A stretch of DNA of 43,044 nt, from contig NZ_FCOJ02000061.1 in assembly GCF_001545035.1 (NCBI RefSeq), positions 1-43,044 of the forward strand, read 5' to 3'. This document shows positions 31,702 through 39,982 of this stretch, piece after piece (positions within the stretch are counted from its first letter, which is position 1; the number at the start of each line of letters is the position of its first letter). The notes under the pieces are model-generated. The model saw nothing but the letters and a program-made list of their open reading frames with translations, was not told the origin of the DNA and did not search any database. Source of the DNA: Caballeronia glebae. Lineage in GTDB: Bacteria; Pseudomonadota; Gammaproteobacteria; Burkholderiales; Burkholderiaceae. The translations under genes were made by a program, and so were the position numbers.

Positions 31702-32325
31702 ATGGACGCCGCATCGCCCGCGCTACTTTTCACCGCCGCGGGCCTCGGCGCGTTTCACGGCCTCAATCCCGCGATGGGATGGCTGTTCGCGGTCGCGCTC
31801 GGTCTCTACGCGCGAAGCCGCCGCGTCGCGCTCGTGTCACTCGTGCCGATTGCGCTGGGGCACGCGGTGTCGGTTGCGCTCGTGCTCGCCGGCGCGCTCA
31901 CGCTCGGCGCGATGATCGGCCACGACGTGCTCGCGCGCGCAAGCGGGGCGCTTCTGATCGGCTGGGGCGCGTGGAGTGCGTGGCGCGGGCATCGCGGACG
32001 CCCGACCGTCGGCATGCGCACCGGGCTTGCCGGCCTCGCGCTATGGTCCTTCGTGATGTCGAGCGCGCACGGCGCGGGATTGATGCTGGTGCCGGCACTC
32101 TTGCCGCTTTGTACAGGCGCCCTTGCAAATACCGCGTTCGAAGCCAGCGCGCTCGCGCTGACCGTCCATACCGGCGCGATGCTCGCGGTGATCGCCACGA
32201 TCTCCATGTTCGCGATGTCGCTTCAGGAACGCGGCGGACTCGGCTTTCTGCGAAGCGGCTGGATCAACGTCGACTGGATCTGGAGCGCGGCGCTGATCGC
32301 ATGCGGCGTGCTTCTGTTCGCCTGA
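31702..32325 (+). CDS. Integral membrane protein linked to SBP56
   Basis: This 207-residue protein has about six hydrophobic helices. The first two hold a conserved-looking AFHGLNPAMGWLFAVALGLY motif, recalling HxxNPxxG-type motifs of NicO/RcnA- or HupE-like transporters, though the family is not certain. Other landmarks are GHAVSVALVLAGALTLG and WSFVMSSAHGAGLMLVPAL. It starts 20 bp after the SBP56 stop and is probably cotranscribed. Transport of a sulfur compound or metal for methanethiol oxidase is a guess from this linkage. No strong ribosome-binding site is visible at 31702, and the frame stays open upstream into the SBP56 gene. Confidence 0.85.
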   Translation: MDAASPALLFTAAGLGAFHGLNPAMGWLFAVALGLYARSRRVALVSLVPIALGHAVSVALVLAGALTLGAMIGHDVLARASGALLIGWGAWSAWRGHRGRPTVGMRTGLAGLALWSFVMSSAHGAGLMLVPALLPLCTGALANTAFEASALALTVHTGAMLAVIATISMFAMSLQERGGLGFLRSGWINVDWIWSAALIACGVLLFA

Positions 32326-32418
32326 TCTCAGCGCCGCTTCAGGAACACGCTCACGACGCGCGGAAATCGCATTTGCATGCGTCATACACGATGCCATTTT
32401 GCATGCATCGTTCAATGT

Positions 32419-33918
32419 TCAATCGCGTCGCGAAACATCCTCGGGGCTCGGCAATTCGGCGCTGGTCCAGCCTCCGCCCAGCGCCTTGACGAGCGCGACG
32501 CTCGCGGCCATGCGCCGCCGCTCGATACGCACCGCCGTGCGTTGATCCGACAGCACGATCGCCTGCGTCACCACCACGCTCAGATACGTGATCGCGCCGT
32601 TCTCGTAGCGATTGCTGACCTTGCCGAGCGCGCGCTGGGCGGCATCGACGGCTTCGCGCTGTGCTTCGCTTTCACGGCGCAGCACGTCCAGCGCGTTCAG
32701 GTTGTCTTCTACTTGTCCGAATGCGATCAGCACGGTTTGCCGATAATCGGCGACCTTCTCGTCGTAGGCCGCGCGCGCCGCATCGCGAGCCGCCGCGCGA
32801 CCACCGAAATCCAGCACTGTGAATGCGAGTTGCGGCCCGAGCGACCAGAAGCGGCTCGGCGCCTGAAGCCAAGAACTGAAGTGCGTCGCTTCGAGACCGC
32901 CCGTCGCGGCGAGCAGCAAGTTCGGGAAAAACGCCGCCGTCGCCACGCCGACGCGCGCATTCGCCTCGGCAACGCGCCGTTCCGCCGCCGCGATATCCGG
33001 CCTGCGTTCGAGCAACGCGGATGGCACGCCGAGCGGCAGCGCTGCGAGCGCGGCCGACGGATGCGGCGAATGCGCTTCGTTGAGCGGCGCGGCATCGAGC
33101 GTGAAACTCGACGGATTCTCGCCGACGAGAATCGCGATCGCATTGACGAGGCTCGTTCGCGTGGTCTCCAGATCGATCCACTGCGCCTGCGTTGCGCGCA
33201 GTTGCTCCTCGGCCTGCGCGACATCCGATTCCGCCGCGACGCCGCCCGCGAAACGATCGCGCGTGAGCGCGAGCGCCTTCTCATAGGCTTGCAGCGTCGC
33301 CTGCAACAACCGTTCTTCCTCGATCGTGCCGCGCAGATCGAAGTAGTCGGTCGCGAGCTCCGCCTGCATCGATAGAATCGCGCTGTGCAAATCAGCATCG
33401 CTTGCCTGCGCTTCTGCACGGCCGCCTTCGACAGCACGCGAGATGCGGCCCCACAGATCCGGCTCCCACGAGATTTGCGCGTCGATCAGATAGTCGGGCA
33501 CGGTCACGCCCGCGCTCGACTTGTACAGAACGTTCGACGACGCGCGCGACTGATTGAACGCGGCGTTCGCGGTGACGGTCGGGAAGTACGCCGAACGCGC
33601 CTGCGCGGCCGCCGCACGCGCTCCGCGAAAACGCGCGGAGGCCGCGGCGACGGTCTGGTTCGCGCTCGCGACGCGTTCTTCGAGCGCGTTCAATTGCGGA
33701 TCGCCATAGACTTCCCACCACGGCGCGCGCGGCTTCGCGTCGGCGGGTTGCGCGGCCTTCCAGTCTTGCGATGCCGATGCGGGCGCATCGAGCGGCATCT
33801 GCGACTTGTACGCAGCGGGCGCCGGCGTTTCAGGCCGAACATAATCCGGCCCCACGGCGCAGCCGCTCAATGCCGCGATAGTTAGCGATGCAACTAGTCG
33901 ATGCGATGCGCGCGTCAT
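32419..33918 (-). CDS. RND efflux outer-membrane lipoprotein, NodT/OprM family
   Basis: This 499-residue protein is the outer-membrane channel of the tripartite pump. It has a lipoprotein signal with lipobox LSGC (C20) and the family start AVGPDYVRPETPAP. Two OEP repeats follow (about 75-265 and 285-480), each with long coiled helices and beta segments (ATDYFDLRGTIEEERLL, RRPDIAAAERRVAEANARVG). Length is typical. Its ATG overlaps the adaptor stop as TGATG, so the genes are translationally coupled. The adaptor and pump genes lie upstream on the same strand. The function is export of organic substrates; the range is unknown. Confidence 0.95.
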   Translation of the reverse strand: MTRASHRLVASLTIAALSGCAVGPDYVRPETPAPAAYKSQMPLDAPASASQDWKAAQPADAKPRAPWWEVYGDPQLNALEERVASANQTVAAASARFRGARAAAAQARSAYFPTVTANAAFNQSRASSNVLYKSSAGVTVPDYLIDAQISWEPDLWGRISRAVEGGRAEAQASDADLHSAILSMQAELATDYFDLRGTIEEERLLQATLQAYEKALALTRDRFAGGVAAESDVAQAEEQLRATQAQWIDLETTRTSLVNAIAILVGENPSSFTLDAAPLNEAHSPHPSAALAALPLGVPSALLERRPDIAAAERRVAEANARVGVATAAFFPNLLLAATGGLEATHFSSWLQAPSRFWSLGPQLAFTVLDFGGRAAARDAARAAYDEKVADYRQTVLIAFGQVEDNLNALDVLRRESEAQREAVDAAQRALGKVSNRYENGAITYLSVVVTQAIVLSDQRTAVRIERRRMAASVALVKALGGGWTSAELPSPEDVSRRD

Positions 33919-35138
33919 CACGACTCGTTTCCTTCGGCCTTCGCCGCCCCGCCGCGCGCGCCCTCGCTTGCACCCGCACTCGCTTCCGCACGGCCGACAC
34001 GCACGGCCGCGCCATCGACGATCGAGTCGGGTGGATTCACGATCACGCGTTCATCGCCATTCAATCCGGAGACGATGGAGACGCGCGTGCCGTAATCGGT
34101 GCCGAGCGTGATCGGCAGAAGCTTCACGCGATTGTTCGCATCGACGCTCGCGGCATGCACGCCGTCCGGACGAAACAGCAGCGCATTGCCCGGCAGCGTG
34201 TACGAAGGATTCGCGCTCGTGAGGCGAAAGCGCACCTGCGCATACGCGCCCGCAAGCAAATCGCCGGCCGGATTCTTCACATCGACTTCGACACGCATCG
34301 TGCGCGCGACGGGATCGACCGCGCCCGCCGTGCGCACCGTCACACCGTCGAACTTGCGATTACGCTCTTCGTTGAGCAGCAATTCGGCAGGCAAGCCAAC
34401 CGTGATCATGCGCGCATACGTCTGCGGCACATCGACGAACACGCGCAAGGTCGATGCATCCTGAATATGAAAAAGCTCGCGGCCCGCAGCGCCGCTGCCG
34501 GCATCGATCAACTGACCGACATCGGTATTGCGCGCGGTGACGGTGCCGTCGAAGGGCGCATAGATCTTCTGAAACGAGACGAGTTGTTCGAGCCGCGACA
34601 CGTTCGCCTGCGACGCGTTCAGCGCGGCTTCCTTCGCGAGCATGTCGCCGTTCTTTTCATCGGTCTCCTGACGCGACACCGAGTTGTTCTTCAGCATCTG
34701 CGCCCAGCGCTCGGCCGTCGTCTTCGCGAGCAGATAGTTCGCGCGCGCCGTTTGCGCATCGGCGCGCGCCTGACGTAGCTGATCGTTGGTCTCGGGTGCA
34801 TCGATCTCCGCGAGCAACTGGCCCTTCTTCACCTTCGTGCCGATATCGACGGTCCAGCGCTTGAGATAACCATTGGTGCGCGCGAAGATCGGCGCATCGG
34901 AGAACGCGCGGATATCGCCCGCGAGCACGAGATCCTGCGAAGCCTTCATGCGCGCCGGCTTGATAACCTCGACGGTCTGCAAGCCATGCTCGCTCGCGTC
35001 GCGTTCGAGCTCCGCATGCGCGGCGCGTCGCGACCAAATCCCTTGCGCGATGAGCGCGACGACGACCACGAGCGCGATCACTAACCATAAGCGCCCTCGC
35101 CGCTTGTTGCCCGATCGTTGCGACAACTGCTCTTCCAT
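33918..35138 (-). CDS. RND efflux periplasmic adaptor (membrane fusion protein)
   Basis: This 406-residue protein has an N-terminal membrane anchor (about 16-34, LWLVIALVVVVALIAQGIW), a biotinyl-lipoyl-like domain (IFARTNGYLKRWTVDIGTKV, and the second half FQKIYAPFDGTVTARNTDVG). A helical hairpin lies between these halves, followed by a beta-barrel and a membrane-proximal region (ALLFRPDGVHAASVDANNRV). The last 25 residues are Ala/Gly/Glu-rich and disordered. It lacks a lipoprotein cysteine, so it is held by the helix. It joins the inner-membrane pump gene (27 bp upstream) and the outer-membrane channel gene (overlapping downstream). Confidence 0.95.
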   Translation of the reverse strand: MEEQLSQRSGNKRRGRLWLVIALVVVVALIAQGIWSRRAAHAELERDASEHGLQTVEVIKPARMKASQDLVLAGDIRAFSDAPIFARTNGYLKRWTVDIGTKVKKGQLLAEIDAPETNDQLRQARADAQTARANYLLAKTTAERWAQMLKNNSVSRQETDEKNGDMLAKEAALNASQANVSRLEQLVSFQKIYAPFDGTVTARNTDVGQLIDAGSGAAGRELFHIQDASTLRVFVDVPQTYARMITVGLPAELLLNEERNRKFDGVTVRTAGAVDPVARTMRVEVDVKNPAGDLLAGAYAQVRFRLTSANPSYTLPGNALLFRPDGVHAASVDANNRVKLLPITLGTDYGTRVSIVSGLNGDERVIVNPPDSIVDGAAVRVGRAEASAGASEGARGGAAKAEGNES

Positions 35139-35165
35139 TCTTGCTCCGCCTGCTGTTCGATTATG

Positions 35166-38100
35166 TTATTGCGCCGCTTCCTTCGCCGCTGCGTCCCGCC
35201 CCTTGCCGCGGGCTTCCATTCGTCGATAGATCATCGAGAACACCACCGGCACGAAGAACAGTGTCGCGACGGTGCCGACCATCAAGCCGCCGATCACCGC
35301 GCGCCCGAGCGGCGCGTTTTGCTCCCCGCCTTCACCGAGACCGATCGCCATCGGCACCATGCCGATCATCATCGCGAGTGCGGTCATCAACACCGGCCTG
35401 AAACGCGAATAGCCCGCTTCCAGCGCGGAGCGAACCGCGTCGCCATGTTCGGCGAGCGCCGTGCGCGCGAAACTCACCACGAGAATGCTGTTTGCCGTCG
35501 CGATGCCGATACACATGATTGCGCCCGTCAACGCCGGAATCGACAGCGTCGTATGCGTCAGGAACAACATCCACACGATGCCCGCGAGCGCGCCCGGCAA
35601 TGCGGTGATGATGATGAACGGATCGAGCCACGACTGAAAGTTCACGACGATCAGCAAGTACACCAGCACGACCGCGAGAATGAGCCCGAACGCCAGCCCC
35701 GAAAAAGATCCGTTCATCGTTTCGACCTGGCCGCGCATGTCTATCGATGAGCCTTTGGGCATCTCGCCGCGCGCTTCGTCGATGATGCGTTGCACATCGT
35801 CCGCCACCGCGCCGAGATCGCGCCGCTCGGTGGTCGCATAGAGATTGATGGTGGTCTGCGCGTTGTAGTGATAGACGACGGCATCGCGCGCGCCGCGCGA
35901 CAGCGAAGCGAGCGCGCCGAGAATATTGGTCTTGCCGCTCGCCGACGTCACCGGAATGTTGGCCACCGATTGCAGCGAGTCCATGTCGTACTGCGGCGCG
36001 GTGGTGATGACGTTATAGCTCACGCCATTCACGGGGTTGAGCCAGAACGTGGGCGTCGTTTGCTGACTGCCCGATAGCGTGATGAGCAGGTTGTTCGCGA
36101 CATCGCGCTGCGTGAAGCCCGCTTGCAGCGCCTTGGTGCGATCGACCTCGACGTTGATCGAGGGCAGATCGGAAGGCTGCTGGATGCGCGCATCGACGAG
36201 ACCCGGCACACGGCGGATCTTTTCCAGCATGCGATTGGCCAACGCGCGATTGCCGCGCACATCGCGTCCAGTGATTGCTATATCGATCGGCGCGGGTACG
36301 CCGAAGTTGAGGATCTGACTCACGATATCCGCGGGCAGAAACGAGAACGTCACACCGGGAAACTCTTGCGGCAGGCGCTTTCGCAATTCGTGGATATAAC
36401 CTTCGGTAGGCGCGTGATCTTCGTTGAGGCTGATGAGTACATCGGCATCGGCGGAACTGACCGTGCCCGTATTGTTATACGAGAGATTGATGCCCGATAC
36501 CGGCAGCCCCATGTTATCGATGATCGAGCGAACCTCGCCGCGTGGAATCAATTGTCTGATGCGTGCATCGACGCGATCGGTCAGCGCCGCCGTTTCCTCG
36601 ATGCGCGTGCCCGTCTTCCCGCGCATATGCAGCGCGATCACGCCCGAATCGATCGACGGAAAGAAGTCGCGCCCGAGAAACGGCGCAAGGCCGAGCGACA
36701 ACAGGCAGCACAGTAGAAACAGCGAAGCGAAGCGGCCAGGATGCGCTAGCTGCGCTTCGAGAAAGCGTCCATAGCGCTCGCGAATGGACTCGAAATGACG
36801 CTCGAACGCGAGATGAATGCGCACGAACGGATTGCGTGAGCCTTTCATCGATTCGACATCGCCGCCCATGTGCTCGTGATGACGCAACAGATATTTCGCG
36901 AGCGTCGGGATAAGCGTGCGCGAGAAGAAATACGACGCGAGCATGGCGAACACGACAGCTTCGGCCATCGGCACGAACAGGTAATGCGCGACGCCTGTCA
37001 GCAGGAACATCGGAATGAACACGATGCAGATCGAGAGCGTCGATACGAGCGTCGGCACCGCGATCTGCTGCGCGCCATCGAGAATCGCATGCTCCAGTTC
37101 TTTGCCCTGCTCCAGGTTCTGGCTGATGTTTTCGATTGCAACTGTCGCGTCGTCGACGAGAATACCGACCGCGAGCGCGAGGCCGCCGAGCGTCATGATA
37201 TTTATCGTCTGTCCGATCGCGGAGAGCGCGACGATCGACGTCAACATCGAGAGCGGGATCGAGATCGCGATGATGAGCGTCGCGCGCCAGCTTCCCAGGA
37301 ACAGCAAGACCATCAGCGCGGTCAGGCCCGCTGCGATCACCGCTTCACGCAACACGCCCGACACTGACGCGCGCACGAATAACGATTGATCGGCCACGGG
37401 CTCGATCTTGAGCGACTCGGGCACCATGCCGCGCAAGGTCGGCAACAGGTTCTTCACGCGCGCGACGATATCGAGTGTCGATGCATTGCCGCTCTTGTTG
37501 ATCGTGAGTAAGGAAGCGCGCGTGCCGTCCACCCGCACGATATTGGTCTGCGGCTGGAAGCCATCGCGCACGTGCGCGACGTCCTTGATATAGATCGTGC
37601 CGCCGGGACCGGTCCGTATCGGTATATCGTTAAGTCCTTCGATCGAACCCGGACTCGCATTCAGACCGACCGAATATTCGGTCGAGCCGATCTTCGTCGT
37701 GCCCGTCGGCAGAATGAGGTTCTGCGCGCTGATCGCATTGACGACATCGGTAGGCGCAAGGTTCTTCGCCTGCAGCTTGCGCGAATCGATATCGACCATG
37801 ATTTGCCGCTGCTTGCCGCCATAGGGCAATGGCACCGAAGCGCCCTGTACGGTCGCAAGTTGCGTCTTCAGAAAGCTATTGCCGAAGTCGTAGAGCTGCT
37901 GTTCGGTGAGTTCCGCCGACGACAACGCGAGCCGCAGAATCGGCACCGTCGACGCATTGAAGCGCAAGATGTTCGGCGGCGTGATGCCCGGCGGAAGCGA
38001 GCGTAATTGCGTTTGCGAGAGCGCGGTAATTTCGGCGATAGCTTCATCGACATTCGCGTTCGGCTGAAAGTAGATGCGAATCACCGCAATGCCCGGCAGC

Positions 38101-38354
38101 GACTCCGACTCGATATGTTCGATGTCGTTCACCGCCACCGATAACCCGCGCTCATAGTTGAGCGTGATACGCCGTTCCATCTGGTCGGGCGGCAGACCCG
38201 TGTACGACCAGATGACGCTGACGACGGGAATATCGATGTTAGGAAAGATATCGGTCGGCGTGCGCAGAATGACGAGCGGACCGATGATCAGCAAGAGCAA
38301 CGACAGGACGATGAATGTGTACGGGCGCTTGAGCGCGAGTCTGACAATCCACAT
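35166..38354 (-). CDS. RND-family inner-membrane efflux pump
   Basis: This 1062-residue pump has the RND layout: helix 1 at residues 12-30, large periplasmic loop one (about 35-340), helices 2-6 (about 340-490), a second loop (about 560-880) and the last helices. The proton-relay Asp pair is in GGLALAVGILVDDATVAIEN (around residue 405). Other family marks are PTDIFPNIDIPVVSVIWSYT, FLGRDFFPSIDSG and ALTGAIMCIGIATANSILVV. It looks closer to multidrug (HAE/MdtB-like) than to heavy-metal pumps; the substrate is not deducible. It is the first gene of the operon. The A+T-rich 254 bp upstream carry repeated TTTGCG half-sites. No regulator gene is adjacent. Confidence 0.96.
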   Translation of the reverse strand: MWIVRLALKRPYTFIVLSLLLLIIGPLVILRTPTDIFPNIDIPVVSVIWSYTGLPPDQMERRITLNYERGLSVAVNDIEHIESESLPGIAVIRIYFQPNANVDEAIAEITALSQTQLRSLPPGITPPNILRFNASTVPILRLALSSAELTEQQLYDFGNSFLKTQLATVQGASVPLPYGGKQRQIMVDIDSRKLQAKNLAPTDVVNAISAQNLILPTGTTKIGSTEYSVGLNASPGSIEGLNDIPIRTGPGGTIYIKDVAHVRDGFQPQTNIVRVDGTRASLLTINKSGNASTLDIVARVKNLLPTLRGMVPESLKIEPVADQSLFVRASVSGVLREAVIAAGLTALMVLLFLGSWRATLIIAISIPLSMLTSIVALSAIGQTINIMTLGGLALAVGILVDDATVAIENISQNLEQGKELEHAILDGAQQIAVPTLVSTLSICIVFIPMFLLTGVAHYLFVPMAEAVVFAMLASYFFSRTLIPTLAKYLLRHHEHMGGDVESMKGSRNPFVRIHLAFERHFESIRERYGRFLEAQLAHPGRFASLFLLCCLLSLGLAPFLGRDFFPSIDSGVIALHMRGKTGTRIEETAALTDRVDARIRQLIPRGEVRSIIDNMGLPVSGINLSYNNTGTVSSADADVLISLNEDHAPTEGYIHELRKRLPQEFPGVTFSFLPADIVSQILNFGVPAPIDIAITGRDVRGNRALANRMLEKIRRVPGLVDARIQQPSDLPSINVEVDRTKALQAGFTQRDVANNLLITLSGSQQTTPTFWLNPVNGVSYNVITTAPQYDMDSLQSVANIPVTSASGKTNILGALASLSRGARDAVVYHYNAQTTINLYATTERRDLGAVADDVQRIIDEARGEMPKGSSIDMRGQVETMNGSFSGLAFGLILAVVLVYLLIVVNFQSWLDPFIIITALPGALAGIVWMLFLTHTTLSIPALTGAIMCIGIATANSILVVSFARTALAEHGDAVRSALEAGYSRFRPVLMTALAMMIGMVPMAIGLGEGGEQNAPLGRAVIGGLMVGTVATLFFVPVVFSMIYRRMEARGKGRDAAAKEAAQ

Positions 38355-38397
38355 CTAGGTTCCGCCTGCCCCGTTTGTTGTTCGTTGCTCGAATACT

Positions 38398-38476
38398 TTG
38401 CGACTATTCTGCGACTACTACGCAAATGCACTCGATACGATGACACAACTGAAGCTTACAAAACAATTTGCGCAAA
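38398..38476 (-). promoter_or_regulatory. TTTGCG/CGCAAA half-sites upstream of RND operon
   Basis: TTTGCG at 38398-38403 and CGCAAA at 38422-38427 form an inverted pair, and TTTGCGCAAA at 38467-38476 is a perfect 10-bp palindrome. All lie in the A+T-rich region 44-122 bp upstream of the pump start at 38354, so they are placed to act as operator sites. The binding protein is unknown. Confidence 0.5.
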
Positions 38477-38568
38477 CGGTTGCGAGGGTTTATGCGGAAG
38501 TATTTCTGCAGAAGAATGTGGGGCCGTTTCGGAAATGGAACGCGCGCCCCAATTGATGAGAATGGAAT

Positions 38569-38593
38569 AGCGCCCCGCAGAACGCGAGGCGCT
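38569..38593 (-). terminator. Ten-pair hairpin after paaK
   Basis: In the paaK transcript direction, AGCGCCTCGC and GCGGGGCGCT pair over all ten positions (one G-T wobble) around GTTCT, beginning 15 bp after the paaK stop. Only a short AU-rich stretch follows, so it is a moderate terminator candidate. Confidence 0.6.
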
Positions 38594-38608
38594 TGACGAA
38601 AAGAAATG

Positions 38609-39949
38609 TTATGCGGTCGCCGGACGCAGGTCGACTACCCGCTTCGCCTTGCCGGTCGCGGTCGTCGGCAGTTCACCGGAATCGACCACACGCACTTGCG
38701 TCGATACGCCGACCATCGTCTTGACGCGATGTTGAAGTTCGCGCGATAACCCGGCGCGGTCGCTCTCGTTCAACGTCGCGCAAACTTCAGCGCGCGCTTC
38801 CACGGAAACGGACAGCGAATCCATGTGACCCTCGCGCGACACGCACAATTGATACTGACCGCTCAGGCGCGGAATCGCGAGGATCAGTTCCTCGATCTGG
38901 CTCGGAAAGACATTCACGCCGCGAATGATGAGCATGTCGTCCGAGCGGCCCGTGATCTTCGCGAGACGGCGCATCGAGCGCGCGCTCGGCGGCAGCAACG
39001 AGGTGAGATCGCGCGTGCGGTAGCGGATCATCGGCATGGCTTCCTTCGTGAGCGACGTGAAAACCAGTTCGCCCGTGCTGCCTTCCGGAAGCACTTCGCC
39101 CGTCACCGGATCGATGATCTCCGGATAGAAATGGTCTTCCCAGATCGTCGGGCCATCTTTCGTTTCGATGCACTCGCACGCAACGCCCGGACCCATGATC
39201 TCCGATAACCCGTAGATGTCGAGCGCCTGTATGCCCGCGCGCGTTTCGATTTCGCTGCGCAATCCCTGGCTCCATGGCTCGGCCCCGAAGATGCCGATCT
39301 TGAGCGACGTGCTCGCCGGGTCCATGCCCTGGCGCGCCATTTCATCGAGCAAATTCAGCATGTACGAAGGCGTGACGAGAATGATCTTCGGCTCGAAGTC
39401 GCGGATCAGTTGAACCTGCTTTTCGGTCTGTCCGCCCGACATCGGCACGACCATGCAGCCCAGACGTTCAGCGCCGTAGTGAATGCCGAGACCGCCTGTG
39501 AACAGACCATAACCGAACGCATTGTGCAGCGTGTCGCCCTTTCGGCCGCCAGCGGCTCTGATCGAACGCGCGGTGACGTTGGCCCATGTGTCGATGTCCT
39601 TCGCCGTATAGCCGACCACCGTCGGCTTGCCCGTCGTGCCGCTCGATGCGTGCACGCGCACGACCTGATCGCGCGGCACCGCGAAGAGCCCAAACGGATA
39701 GTTGTCACGTAAATCGGTTTTCGTCGTGGTCGGAAAACGCGCGAGATCGGACAGTTCGCGCAGGTCGTCGGGATGCACGCCGGCAGCATCGAAAGCGCGG
39801 CGATAGTGCGCCACGTTTTCGTAGGCGTGGCGCAACGACCACTTCAGGCGTTCGAGTTGCAGCGCCTGAAGTTCGTCCCGGCTCGCGCGCTCGATCGGTT
39901 CCATTTCGCTTTGCTGTGCAATGGATTGAAGCACGGTTGTCTCCTGCAT
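38609..39949 (-). CDS. paaK: Phenylacetate-CoA ligase
   Basis: This 446-residue AMP-forming ligase activates phenylacetate with ATP and CoA, the first step of aerobic phenylacetate breakdown. Landmarks are the P-loop-like HASSGTTGKPTVVGYT (H100-T115), NAFGYGLFTGGLGIHYG, GLSEIMGPGVACECIE (motif for adenylate binding), RTRDLTSL and the hinge TGRSDDMLIIRGVNVFPSQI. The protein is clearly PaaK. Start: an AGGAGA site lies inside the predicted N-terminus, positioned 6 bases before a GTG at 39934. That GTG may be the true start (441 residues), while the ATG at 39949 has a weak site. Gene order is paaH (33 bp upstream), then paaK. Confidence 0.97.
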   Translation of the reverse strand: MQETTVLQSIAQQSEMEPIERASRDELQALQLERLKWSLRHAYENVAHYRRAFDAAGVHPDDLRELSDLARFPTTTKTDLRDNYPFGLFAVPRDQVVRVHASSGTTGKPTVVGYTAKDIDTWANVTARSIRAAGGRKGDTLHNAFGYGLFTGGLGIHYGAERLGCMVVPMSGGQTEKQVQLIRDFEPKIILVTPSYMLNLLDEMARQGMDPASTSLKIGIFGAEPWSQGLRSEIETRAGIQALDIYGLSEIMGPGVACECIETKDGPTIWEDHFYPEIIDPVTGEVLPEGSTGELVFTSLTKEAMPMIRYRTRDLTSLLPPSARSMRRLAKITGRSDDMLIIRGVNVFPSQIEELILAIPRLSGQYQLCVSREGHMDSLSVSVEARAEVCATLNESDRAGLSRELQHRVKTMVGVSTQVRVVDSGELPTTATGKAKRVVDLRPATA

Positions 39950-39982
39950 GAATGCTCGATGAATGAATGACGCGAATTCGGT

